Source of the DNA: Ascaris suum
Lineage: Eukaryota > Nematoda > Chromadorea > Rhabditida > Ascarididae
Direction of reading: 5' to 3'
Length of the DNA: 64,000 nt
NCBI GenBank assembly: GCA_013433145.1
Contig: CM024169.1
Coordinates: forward strand, 4,340,001 to 4,404,000
In this document: positions 1 through 10,761 of the stretch, one piece after another
Layout: every line of letters begins with the position of its first letter
How positions within the stretch are numbered: position 1 is the first letter of the stretch
Translations under genes and position numbers: made by a program
Notes under the pieces: model-generated
Told to the model about the DNA's origin: nothing
Seen by the model: the letters and a program-made list of their open reading frames with translations, nothing else
The model's database searches: none

Positions 1-3000
1 TTCCAGTATCAAAATCGACCGCGCATTTTTTTGACTCGTTATATGAAATATGGTGACGGTGCAGACCAAATATTGTGGGATGTTTTTCTTTATCCATTCT
101 CTGCGAGAACTATCACTTTTCATCACTTAAAAACTCCACTGGAGAGCGCCAAACAAGTCATTTTTTTTCGTGCCGACAGTTGATATTTATAGTGAATTCG
201 TGCTGACAATATTACAGTAATCGAAATCTGCAAAACGAGCAGTCATAACGGTTTTCGATAATCCAACAGCACGTAGGTGGCGATCTAAGATTCTTGCAAG
301 CATTTGAAGAATTATTTAGCCATTTAGACGCCTAACATTTTTCCCCATCATGTTTCCTAAATAGACGAATGCATATCATAGAATTCGGCTCCACGTAGCG
401 GAACCTGACGTATCGATTTGTCTCGTAAAGTTTATGGGAGGAAGTTCAACATTCTTGTTGAAAATGAGAAAATACCATACAATAACAGCAGAAAATATTG
501 TGAATTGCCAAGGACGCGTCATTCGTGGGGAAACTGAATGCCTCCTTTTATCGCTCTTCAGAGATTTCTGCCTATTACTGGCTCTCACTGACATCCACTG
601 TTCTTATGAATGCCGCTATCCAGCCATGGATTAAGTGGATACCTTTGCTAGCGTGTCAACAAGTACACTTCAGTAATGTGGTGGAGGAGCAATAACCAAT
701 TGCCAACCTGCAAGACATTAAACTCGTCCATATGGACTTGAAGCTTGAGACGGATTGCTGAAATTGAGGCAAAGAATGAATAAAGTTGCAAGCTGACGAA
801 TGTGATCGTTACTGTGGAAACAATAATAGCAGCGAGGGCGGCCGATTTGGTTCCAAGCATTTTGGCGGTTGAAGGGGCCACTGTGTGACATCCAACGGCC
901 TCTGCCTTTTATAAAATGTTTCGAGGTGATGCGCAGAATCCGTTTTCAACGAGTTCTGATGCCGTAAACGTAATCGACGCACATTCAACAATGCCTTAAA
1001 CTGGATTGAAAGCCCTCTTATCGAATGCACTTTGCACGCACTAGTTCACGAAACCTGCACATTGCGTTCGTGCGTCGCAACATCTTTTGTTGCATCGTTT
1101 AACAGATGACATTGCTGATATGAATAACGAGAAAAAGTTGCGGATGTACGAGGATACACGGAGTGAGATAGACTAACTCAGCCGTGAAGGAAAATGCAGT
1201 TTGTTCGAGAAATTCCTGCTTCGATGCCAGTTATAGGAGCGAACTGGGATTTCATAAATTGAATGCTGTTTCCTATATTTCGCAGATATTTTTTGAAGAA
1301 CTCAGGCAGTTTGGAGATTTCAGCATTCAGCGTTTCTTGCGATTTGCTGCAATGCTGCAAACTCAACGCCATCAACAATTGATAGATTTCCGGTTCATTT
1401 GGAAAAAAAAAGGCTTTTTAGCCGTTGTTTGCTATCTAGCATCCGCTGTGTTGTGCGTCGCTGGTTGTGTGAAGTTCGAACGTACAGCATTGGGTGAAGA
1501 GGTTTAGGCACTGAAAACTTGTGTTATAAAATAGGTGGACGTTGCGCTGATGGATCTAGAATGACTACTTTAATTTGCTTACAAGTGGATAGCCTATCCT
1601 TCGCATTTCATGGGCTATCCTCCTCATAAATTACCAATGTGTTCCTTCCACATCTTTCATCGTTCTTCCCCAACCGTTGTTTTTCGAAGCAACTGCTTCT
1701 CGTTGACATCGCTTGAAGTTGTTTCTTCATGAAGAGCGAACTTAATATTAGCCGCTTTTCATGAAGAGCGAAGCAGTTATGCGTTGCCACGGGAACCACT
1801 TCCGGAATAAAACATTTAATCTCGTACATTCCGCAAATCAATTCTTTGCGTGGAGTTTTTCAGATGCATGCATTGAACGCACTTTTAGCAGCAATCAACT
1901 CCTGGACTTTTCGCCGATCTCTGTCTTCCTCTCTCCATAAGCATTGCCCAAAGGTCACTAGGAAGTTGCTGCTTTGATTTCACTCAAAACTTTGTTTGGA
2001 TTATGGAAGAGCTGCACATAACACATAACCCTGAACGCTGTCCCGCTCATGCGAAAGGAGATATTACTTGCAATGACCTTGATTCCAGGTTCGTTACGAT
2101 CACGGAACGGTATTACTGGAAGGATGGGAGATTAAGGACCTTGAAGGTGGTGACTTTCGCATTCACTTTGCCCGAAGTGCCCCAAGTTCGAGTCAGCGGA
2201 TAGGGAGGATAGGAGAAGGGAGAAGGAAGGAGGAAAACAGAGGCATTGACTGCATAAATCATCAGGCAATGCCGAGGAGCGGAATGCCTGTCCTGCATTT
2301 TCGAAATTTTTAAAAAATATTCATGCACGACAGAAACCATTGGAATAGGTTTGCGGCTAAACATACGAATGTGCTTTCATTCTGTCTCTACGATGTCGAG
2401 TGAGGAGAATAGGCTGCTTTAAAGCTATGCTCCCCCCCCCCCCCTTCGCTGGAAACCATGTGTAATTTCGCGATTCTACCTAAATCCATTGCCGAATTAG
2501 GCAGATGCGTTTGTCAATTCTGTTTTGAAAAAAAAAAAAAAACATTCCATATATCTTTTTGACGCCCTTAATATATCAGTCTCTGAAAAACATTGATAGA
2601 AGGCCTTAGGGATTCACGGCATTTCTAGAGTTGGATTATGCGCACTGGATGAGTGGATAGTGGATATATCTGAAAAACGAAACATTTGGAAATCAAATGC
2701 TTCGAAGTGAGCAAATAAAACAAAAGTCGGAGAAAGCAATTTCAGTGAAACAAATTTCCAGTGTTAATGCCATCGATACCATTGTTACTGATTGAAGTGG
2801 CGAAATCGATAACGCTCTGCATTTCCAAAAAGTCCATCAATGAAATATTTGCTATCTTCCGCAGTGCTAAATCGCTCGGAACATTTCCGCTGTTGATGAA
2901 ACGCAAGCATAGTCTACATATAGTAGCGAGCGCATGTGCTCATTTCACTGAGTATAGCTTTTAGCGACATCGGAGATAAAAATGCTTTCCAAAGTTCCTT

Positions 3001-5501
3001 ACGTGGCTAGATTTCGGAGATACGTGCTGGTTATTTGCTTTACTGGGCCGCACAAAAAAGGCTTTTCTTTTGTACAGATTCGCTAGAGTGTTCGGATCAT
3101 TTAAAATATAGAGACGTTATGCACTTTTCAATTATTCGTTTATTACTTGCGAAATTGGTCGGTCGACTACGGGAGACGAGAAGGTACATTTCATAGGAAT
3201 TCATCTTGTACTCACCTTCACTTGTCGAGTGCCTATAACTGTTTCTAGTGAGTCTATAGTCGTACGTACTATCCGGCATTTAGATTTGCGATGATCATTG
3301 CTCTAAAGTGAAAATGACTGGAACGACGACAGTGCTTTCCATGTGTTTCAAGGAGGATTCATACAACCTTTTTTGACTCCATTTTTCCACTCAATTCGCC
3401 TTCTCCGATAATGATCCGGAGAAAGCAAACGAATTACGGTCGCATAGATGAGGCTTGAAATGAACATAACCAAAAGTTTTGCTCTCAAGTTGGAGAAAAA
3501 TCATAACTATTTCAGCTGTTATTTTCGGTTTGGATATCGCTCTAAGGAAATGCGTTTTTCCACTCTGGACGGGGAGAAAATTGCAATGATAAACAAATCA
3601 AATCTTCAAATCATATTAATAGCACTTCGCTGATTTCACTGGTTATAACGTTATATGGTGAGAAAGGAGGCTCGATTGCAAAAAAAGTGCATAGATCTGA
3701 AAATATTCCTCGAAGATTCAACGGCTTCATAGTGCTTCCTATAGCAAAAATTTCGAGCTCTTTAGCCAAAAGGGATAGTCCGAAGATGCAACAAGTAGAA
3801 AATGATATCAGAAAAAAAGGAAGCTCGTCATGCTTCTAATATAAGTATGGAAGACAAGAATAAATTGAGAGCGGAGAAGAGGGATGCAGTCAAAAAGAGT
3901 AGTAATCAGCGCTTGATGTTTCAGATGGCACATCAAGTTTGCATTTTTCCTCTCACCGAGGCGCTGTGGCTGAGATGATAAACTACCCTCTTATATACGC
4001 GAATGGTTTCTTGCCTTCTGCTCCCAGTTCCGGAAATATTCATGGAAAAGACGATATAAGAAGAAGCAAACATTGAAAGAGAGCAATGGAAACAGCGGCC
4101 TATCCCTGAGTCGACTGCAGAAGAGAATCATTGTAACCAAATCGAGAGCACCGATTTTGTCAGCAGTCATTAACTTCTAATCTGCATGACAGATCTGAAG
4201 TAGACACAATGTATTGTGCAATTATGTCCCAAACAAGAATACACGAAAGAAAGAAGATCTGTACAGTAAATTCAGTTCTGAAATCTTGCATATCAACTAA
4301 CATTGACGAGAATGTGAAGAAATAGTGTATCACATGATGATGAAAGTACTCTTGGAATAAGTATGACAAGAACTGCTGACAAATCGATGATAAAGAGTTG
4401 AATCGAACTCGACACGTTGATGTTCATGTGATCCAATAAGAAAAAGCTATAAACAAGAGTACGGTTCCAACTTAACGAAGCAGTGAACAATTACCAGCAA
4501 GCAATGTGCGTAAAGCAGTTTTGGAGTTGTTCCGTGAATTTGTTATCACGTTCCAGCTAAGAGGAGCACTGATAAGACAATCAGAAATCGGACTGCAGAA
4601 AGCAATAAAAACCTTTTCGTATAGCTGCGGCGTTAAATGTGCAATCCGCCACACTTTGGCAAAAGAATTCATTCATCAGTGTCACTATCATTGGCTACGA
4701 TCAAGGTGTCTATGCGGTTGAAACGACGAATTCAACTGCAGCATTTTTTTTGAGCGAAATAAGTGATGGCATTTACTGAGACTGAAGTATATGCTGAGAA
4801 CTGAGTGTTAGCGTTCATGTGTCATCTGAATTGAATATCTCTTCGAACTGAATAGAATTTATATAGACTAAAATATTCGGGAGCGGAAATATCAAAATTC
4901 TTTAAATGAATGCACTAATATGATCAAACTGCAAGGTTGTAAAGTATGATTATAATATATGAACGAACTCGGTAACTACTTGCGGGAAAAAATAAGCACG
5001 TGCTAATCAATAAAAAGAGTGTGGAAAAAGTGCAAGGTTGAAAAACGTGATGCATGTTTGGAGGTGCTGTATATACATATGATACATATGAGAGTGGACA
5101 GGCACTCTATTTTGCAGCAGTAGATTCCATTCGTAGGCAGTCATTTGCGACTTTGGACGTCAACAATTCCATATTTATTCCGCTTTGTTCTGAGATGTAT
5201 CATAAGCTGCTCGTGTGAGATTGTTTCGTAGGCAGCCATCCTTATCGTCGTGAGCACAGCGATTGTTTATGGCGGCGGCTTATTGCAGAAAATAATCAGA
5301 TGAAAAACCAGTAGTATCAAAAACTATTTGCACAGTAGTCAAGTCTGAATAAAAGCTATAAAATTTCAGCGTTTATAATGAGAGTTTTGAGATCTTTTCA
5401 AAGCACCTTAAATGATCTATATCCCTTGGAGAACGTAGGTGTGAGTCCCCTTTGAACATTCATAATCAAATTTAGAGGGCGCAAATCTTTGCTTGGATTA
5501 G
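1..5501. other. No recognised gene; non-coding with minor repeats
   Basis: I recognise no protein family here. Open frames are short and overlap on both strands as expected by chance. Seen directly: a 15 bp direct repeat (1726-1740 and 1758-1772), a purine-rich tract near 2201-2245, a C13 run at 2432-2444 and A-rich patches. One possible first exon on the minus strand (3216-3279) is listed separately. The stretch could be intergenic DNA or a large intron. Confidence 0.5.
3216..3279 (-). CDS. Candidate first exon with ATG and strong donor
   Basis: On the minus strand an ATG at 3279 opens 21 codons (MPDSTYDYRLTRNSYRHSTS...) that end at a strong nematode-like donor, GAAG|GTGAGT, with the intron starting at 3215. 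The exon would end in phase 1. A T-rich acceptor in matching phase lies near 2667 and leads to a short frame ending in a stop. I recognise no family. A 21-codon open frame is common by chance, so the donor is the main support. Confidence 0.17.
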
Positions 5502-5813
5502 AGGGCGCTCAAATTTGTGATACATATTATGGTACAGGTCCAACATGAAAATTTTCTAACCAAATATGGATTACTCAAGGAAAATGTTCGCAAAATTAAA
5601 AAAGAATTTATATCCACCTTCTTCATAGAATTGATGAAAATCGAGAGAACTGCCGATCGTAACATCCGAGCCACTGATGGAAGATGAGATATAAGCGGTG
5701 CACCGATCAAAAGAAAGATGGTGTTTGGAATTGTTCGAGACAAAACGAGTGACATTTCTTTCATGCAGGCTATCCGAGCTGGAGGAAAATTCTATTCTGT
5801 GGTAACTATTTAA
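5502..5813 (+). pseudogene. Candidate coding segment broken by one in-frame TGA
   Basis: A single frame is open from 5502 to 5813 except for one TGA at 5685-5687. It has an ATG at 5529. The part before the stop is lysine-rich and helical in character (LLKENVRKIKKEFISTFF). The part after includes GAPIKRKMVFGIVRDKTSD. The frame ends with TAA at 5811. I do not recognise the protein. It may be a decayed gene, two exons whose junction I cannot place, or a chance frame. A T-rich CAG near 5768 could also be an acceptor in another frame. Confidence 0.22.
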
Positions 5814-5989
5814 ATGATTCTTTTGAAAGCCTCAAAATTATTGCCAAAGGGTATATTATCATGAATCCTAATCTGACTATCAAAACCTAATGTTCTTTCC
5901 AGATGACATCCTAGGTCCCAATTTCCATCGAAATCGAAGCCGTGGCAGAGCTTTAACCACCATGAGCGTGGCTGATTCATTGCTTGCAG

Positions 5990-6218
5990 GTTATGGCAGC
6001 TGAACGAAAAACTGCTCGCGAGAATGGGCAAAGTTACTACCATCATTTCTTCTGCCGCTGATGCAATTGCTACCGAGCTCTATGCTGAAACTCTTTCTGA
6101 ACAATCTGTGGCGAAACAGTCACGAATACTGCGCCTAGCAGTCATTGCTGACGTTGCGCTGGAAAAGGCAAAACGCTGGATCTTTGTCAGTGCCGCTGCT
6201 GGTGACGAATTTTGCTGA
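5990..6218 (+). CDS. Candidate terminal exon, alanine-rich helical protein, unknown family
   Basis: After an acceptor-like CAG at 5987-5989 a frame in phase 2 runs 76 codons to TGA at 6216-6218. It holds the stretch ISSAADAIATELYAETLSEQ and later VIADVALEKAKRWIFVSAAA. Codon position 1 is strongly enriched in G (GCC, GCT, GAT, GAG, GAA, GCG, GTT and so on), a coding-like bias its neighbours lack. An internal ATG at 6024 could be an alternative start. I do not recognise the family. The prior exon is not resolved: the sequence at 5903-5989 is open in another frame after a good TTCTTTCCAG acceptor, so the local structure is ambiguous. Confidence 0.37.
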
Positions 6219-9200
6219 TTATTTTGCTGTAAGCGATGAATGAACCTGCTTGCGACGTTGAAAATATCGACTAAGTGCTCGATGATTTGAGGCTGGATGA
6301 AATTCTCATTGCGTTTGTGAAGCGCGGTAGCCAAATATTTCGAATCTCTTGCACCTTAGTCTGTGGATATAATTCCTCCTGACATCGGTGTCGCCCTCAA
6401 AGTCAAACGGTCGTAGGCTTTTTATCAGTTGAGATAAATTCAATTCATCTGTACAATTGTCTAAGGAAAAGTCAAGGAAGGCCAACAAACTCGAAAAAAC
6501 GAATCCTTAGTTTGAAGGTTTGCATGAGTTGCTAGTCTAACCAATAATATATTTGTATCACATAGCTGGGTTACTTTCCGCAGTTATTATTGCTTCTTAA
6601 AACTTCTGGAACTGCTCAGTAGATGAGCAGGAAGCACTGGCTCGAGCGTCCCAACTCTTCTGGAACGCCCTTTTATTATTCAGTTTTCGGGATCTGCAGA
6701 ATTGGGAGTGGCTCATTACACCTCGTTTCATTGATGGTTTCAAAAATGCGGCTACTAAATTTGTTGAATTCTGATGACAATTTATGTAAATTTCCAACTT
6801 TGCCCAGCCCTACCCCCGCCTCTTCCTTTCACTGCCTCCCGACATGGAGAGCGTCCATGGGCCTCAGAAGTCTCAGGGAGGAGAAGTTTGCGTGTAGTTT
6901 GCATTGTGAGAGATCAAGTCGAAAGCTTGGTTCACAAAGGTGCGCGCACACCCGACCGTTTTATAGCGAGTGAGAAAAGGGATTAGATTATACTCGATTA
7001 CACGAAAACGTGGCAAAAGGATGGTTTCCAGTACATGAGAGATGATTATTTTTTCTCAGTGCTGAATTCAACCGGAAAACCTTTTTCTGTTGCTCTCCTC
7101 GTTGTGAACCAAGTCAATATTTGACATTTGTTGATGGCGTTGTGTGCTTCGCATCTTTCTGATGACTTCTTTAGTAAGTCATTCTTTGGACTCATTGAAT
7201 CAGAACTGATTCCGAGTATCCTCAACGCACTGAGATATATCTATGCCGCAAATTTTTTCCTAACTGGTCATCACCTAATGATTCATCGAGAATGTATAGA
7301 TGAATATACGAGGAAATTTCACTGGAAGCGTTGGAGCGTTTAAGCATTGTTTGTTTAAACACATTGAATACGCTTAAACACTATTACATAGGTGTTGTCA
7401 TTATGTAACTGGAATTACCTCTACAGGTTACCTGAGCTGGATGCTTATATTACCAATGCTGATTGCTTACATCGTTGCTGTATATTTTATAAGGTCCAAA
7501 CTTTAACGTTGTGACATGCGCTAGACATTTGACGCATTGCGAGGGAATCTCAGAGAGGAATGGAAACATTCATCGTGGATGATTAAGTTGCTGGTAAATG
7601 ACAGCGCTCTTGAAATAATTCATAACTACCGATTGCACAATTTGTCATACAACAATATCGACGGCGGCCAAAAATGACAGTATGTGTTTAAAAGTGTTTA
7701 AACGTTTCAAGGAAAGAAATTTGTCGGAATGAATGGAACAACAGGAGTATGCCTGCAGTGGAAGCAACTCATCGAGCTAACACATACAAACTCTTAAGCA
7801 GTCATAGGTACTAGAGATAACTTCATAAGGAAAACAGTCAATATGAACAAGTAGAGGCATTAATGCGAGAGCAGGGCATTTTGCAGATACTGCACTGTGA
7901 TTGCAAATGACTGTTTAATGTGTCTCAAGAGCGCACCACCTAATAGCAAGCCGTGCATATATGATTCGACAAACTATGCATTTGTATGAGGCAGTGTTAC
8001 GTTCGACCGTCATTTTCAGCACGCTTACCTTCTTTCATGGTCAAAATTCAACCATAAAGTGATGTATCCAAAAGAAATTTCACTTTATTGAGTTCCTTTC
8101 TTTACACCATAATTAGGTATTATCGATTTTCAGGAACATGGTTTTTGCGAACATGAGTTGAAGTCAATAAAAAGAGCAGACATACACCTCACCGTATGCG
8201 CAACAGAATATAGATGCTAGATGAGAGACTTCCGAAAATGGTAATTAGCGCTTTGCTCATTGAACGATTTCGCTAACATAAAAGTGAGATAAAATTCGAA
8301 ACAATAAACTCATTTAAATGCTCCTCATTACGTCAAGCGGTAGCTGCATGCCGACTAGGAATGCAATGTGCCGTCGTTTTGAAGAACTTTTGCGGTTTGC
8401 CTTCGCAGAAAAACATTGTAGTGACATCTCATCTGTATTTTTGCATATGCATGCGCCTTTCACTCCTCCCGCTAACTTCAAATATAGAATTATGAAGCTA
8501 CAGAATTTGGTGGACTTAATGTTTATGTAGAATGGCCTTCCTTATAAAGGGTTATAGGCATCCACGTAGCCAGAAGAGCTGCAGGACGAGCCTGCTGGCT
8601 GGAAAGCAACTCTTTTATAGAAGATTTGAACTAAATGTCATACTAAGTGGGGTATGAAGACATATGAGCACAAGCGGCATGCTCTATTTTTTTGGTGCCT
8701 CGCGAAGCTTGTTCATCAGGTGCGTGGAAAGCGAAGCGCGCATTGTGTCATCTCTTCTGACATGCTTCTCCGCTCGTTATGTTCAGAAAGGGGCAGCGTT
8801 TTTGTACCTCTTCTTTCTTTGTCGTCCTTTTGACAGGTACAAGGGGCGTCTTCCTTTGAATGCGTGAAGATTGTGGCGTCTCTCCCTCTCGTGTTGAAGA
8901 TGCCGGCTTTCCTTCGAGCATTTGGTATGCTGTATAAATGAGCTATACTTTTCTCGTGACAGCTTGAGTGTCCTGCGCCCTCTTCTTCCCTAAACTGACG
9001 AGAAAATTCTGCAACAATTTTATTTTGAATTTGCTTCTGCCTTCTCAGTCGTTATGGAACTACCCAGCAGCATCTTCCTTATCTAAACTGATTCGTTAGA
9101 CATGGTTATGGGCAAATGCTTGTATCTCCTACGGCATTTCTACTCAGCAGCGTAAAAGCTGTTGGCCACTAATTTTGAAGTATCGTGGTCTCGTCACTCG

Positions 9201-9633
9201 ATCTTCACCAGCTAAACTGCCTCAGCACTCGAAATTATTTGAAAGCACTTTTAAAAGGAGATCGTGACCTAAGTAAGAGTTGGATGCTGCGCGTGAAAGA
9301 TGCGACTGCCAATACCTATCCTTAGGGGAATCATAAACTCCGAAGTCGAGATCTGGCCTTTATGCGAAGACGTTTCCGCGATGTTATTCATAGGACTTCG
9401 AAAGTATGACCTATTGCTAGCTAGTTCCAATGAATACCTCAGTGATAGCAGTCCATTACATTCCACAACTGCAGAACCGCCTGGCGCTAACTTTTGAAAG
9501 TGTCTAAAGCAGGAGGAAGCGTGTCTTTTAAACAATAACACTTGTCCGCACGCCGCGAAGTCACTCGGAGGCACCAAGGATGTTTTAAGAGGTTCTCCTG
9601 CACCGGGCGTACTAGCATATCATAACTTTTCAG
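6219..9633. other. No recognised gene; possible exons only
   Basis: There are no recognised domains. A frame at 7128-7343 contains a GTAAGT motif near 7170. A frame at 9300-9497 overlaps a 102-codon frame on the opposite strand. I could not choose between strands or find paired splice sites, so neither is called as a gene. Short TTTAAAC-type motifs recur near 7340-7375 and 7685-7705. Confidence 0.45.
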
Positions 9634-9839
9634 CCTCCTGCACCTTTCGTCTGCTACTTTTCAAGAACCTTAAGCAGCACGCACGACGGAGGAACTTTGA
9701 TATCCAGAACCAACTTGACAACGATATGGAGCACTTCTTCCTGTCGCAGCCACACAGATTTTATGCAGCCGCTATCCAGAGGCCTCCAGAGTGTCGGCGA
9801 CTTGTAACAGATAGTGATGGCGATTATAGTTTAGATTAA
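9634..9839 (+). CDS. Candidate terminal exon of an unidentified protein
   Basis: A T-rich acceptor (AACTTTTCAG) ends at 9633. From there a phase-1 frame runs 67 codons to TAA at 9837-9839. It is basic at first (FKNLKQHARRRNFDIQNQLD), then acidic/aromatic, ending DSDGDYSLD. The third codon position is GC-rich in the first 40 codons compared with the AT-rich surroundings, which supports coding. An internal donor-like GTAACA at 9804 leaves phase 0, the phase needed by the candidate exon at 10040, so two alternative 3' ends are possible. No family is recognised. Confidence 0.38.
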
Positions 9840-10039
9840 CTTTGGGATTAGTAGAAATACTGATATTTAGAAACAGTGTTCAGAGAGTTGCGAAAATTTC
9901 ATGAAACAAAACCCCATTACCCTCCTTCTGGTATTTCGAGTGGAGTCTTTTGCGGTTCGCCAATTGTTTCTCTCTTCCCCTTTCCTTTGCTCTTTTTTAC
10001 TGTTTTCCGAAGAGCGTGCGTTTTTTTCTCGTAAATCAG

Positions 10040-10141
10040 GTGAACAGATATGAGCAACAACGATCACTGTCACCAGCTGACCTAGAACGAAGCGTTTTCG
10101 TGAATCGGAATTTTTTCTACGAAGATACTGTATATCTTACG
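10040..10141 (+). CDS. Candidate internal exon, 34 codons, good splice sites on both sides
   Basis: The exon is bounded by a T-rich acceptor ending in AAATCAG at 10039 and a donor, ACG|GTAAGG, at 10142. It is exactly 34 codons in phase 0 and the other two frames close at once. The product includes VNRYEQQRSLSPADLERSVF and NRNFFYEDTVYLT. A second donor-like GT at 10157 would extend it by 15 nt and leave phase 1, which would fit the next candidate exon at 10434. The family is unknown. Paired splice signals plus a single open frame make this one of the better exon calls in the window. Confidence 0.4.
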
Positions 10142-10433
10142 GTAAGGCGTTACGGTGAAGTTGCTAATTTGTAAGGTAGTTGTACTTGCTTGGCGTACCT
10201 AGGATGGACTTGTTTCACATTGTCGCCGTGGTGATTGTTGTTTTATTTCACGATTTGACCCATCGGCGTGATGATGATATGACGTGCTATTGACAGTGGG
10301 TATATAAGTTCAATATCAGATAGGAGTTTTGTTGCAAGTGGACCGTCTGTTTTGACTAGTTGATCTTTTTTCAGTTAAGTCAAACATTGTCTTCTGTTTC
10401 GCTACTAAATCTATTCCAATGAGTTCATTTTAG

Positions 10434-10599
10434 CAAATAAAGGTGCGGATGATGAGGTAGACAAATGTACTGTGAGGTGAGTAGATGTTCGGCGGGAATA
10501 CCCTACTTGCATAGTCGATACAGTGCTTCATAAAAAAAGGTGTTGCGCTCTCAGAGTTCATTTAATTTTCCTTTCAGTGTCGTTCTACGTGATTTCTAA
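10434..10599 (+). CDS. Candidate last two short exons with a 102 bp intron
   Basis: Exon 10434-10476 follows a TTTTAG acceptor and reads NKGADDEVDKCTV before GAG|GTGAGT. A 102 bp intron ends in a strong acceptor, TTCCTTTCAG, at 10578. The second exon, 10579-10599, completes a split serine codon and reads VVLRDF then TAA. Phases agree across this intron. The entry phase (1) does not match the preferred end of the exon at 10141 but does match a weaker donor at 10157. The family is unknown, and such short exons can arise by chance. Confidence 0.25.
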
Positions 10600-10708
10600 A
10601 GTGACGTGTGCATTCGCTCGTCACATCGATGCAGCCTTATTTCTCTAGGGATGTCCAATGCTTTATAGGTGCAATCCAGCGCGTTCGTTCGACCGAAGTG
10701 TTGAGAGT

Positions 10709-10761
10709 CATTCGTATGAATGTAATACGAATGAGCAATTGAAAATGATTACTCAATTGCT
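10709..10761. repeat. Two adjacent short inverted repeats
   Basis: Perfect 9 bp arms at 10709-10717 and 10725-10733 (cattcgtat/atacgaatg) are followed directly by perfect 9 bp arms at 10734-10742 and 10753-10761 (agcaattga/tcaattgct). Loops are 7 and 10 nt. No function can be assigned. Confidence 0.6.

Noticed and set aside
1184..1507. 107-codon plus-strand open frame with an internal TTTCGCAG acceptor
   Set aside because: The only donor is weak (CCG|GTTCAT), the opposite strand is open as well, and frames of this length are expected many times by chance.
2170..2200. B-box-like gttcgagtc suggesting a tRNA
   Set aside because: No acceptor stem, anticodon arm or A-box at the right distance.
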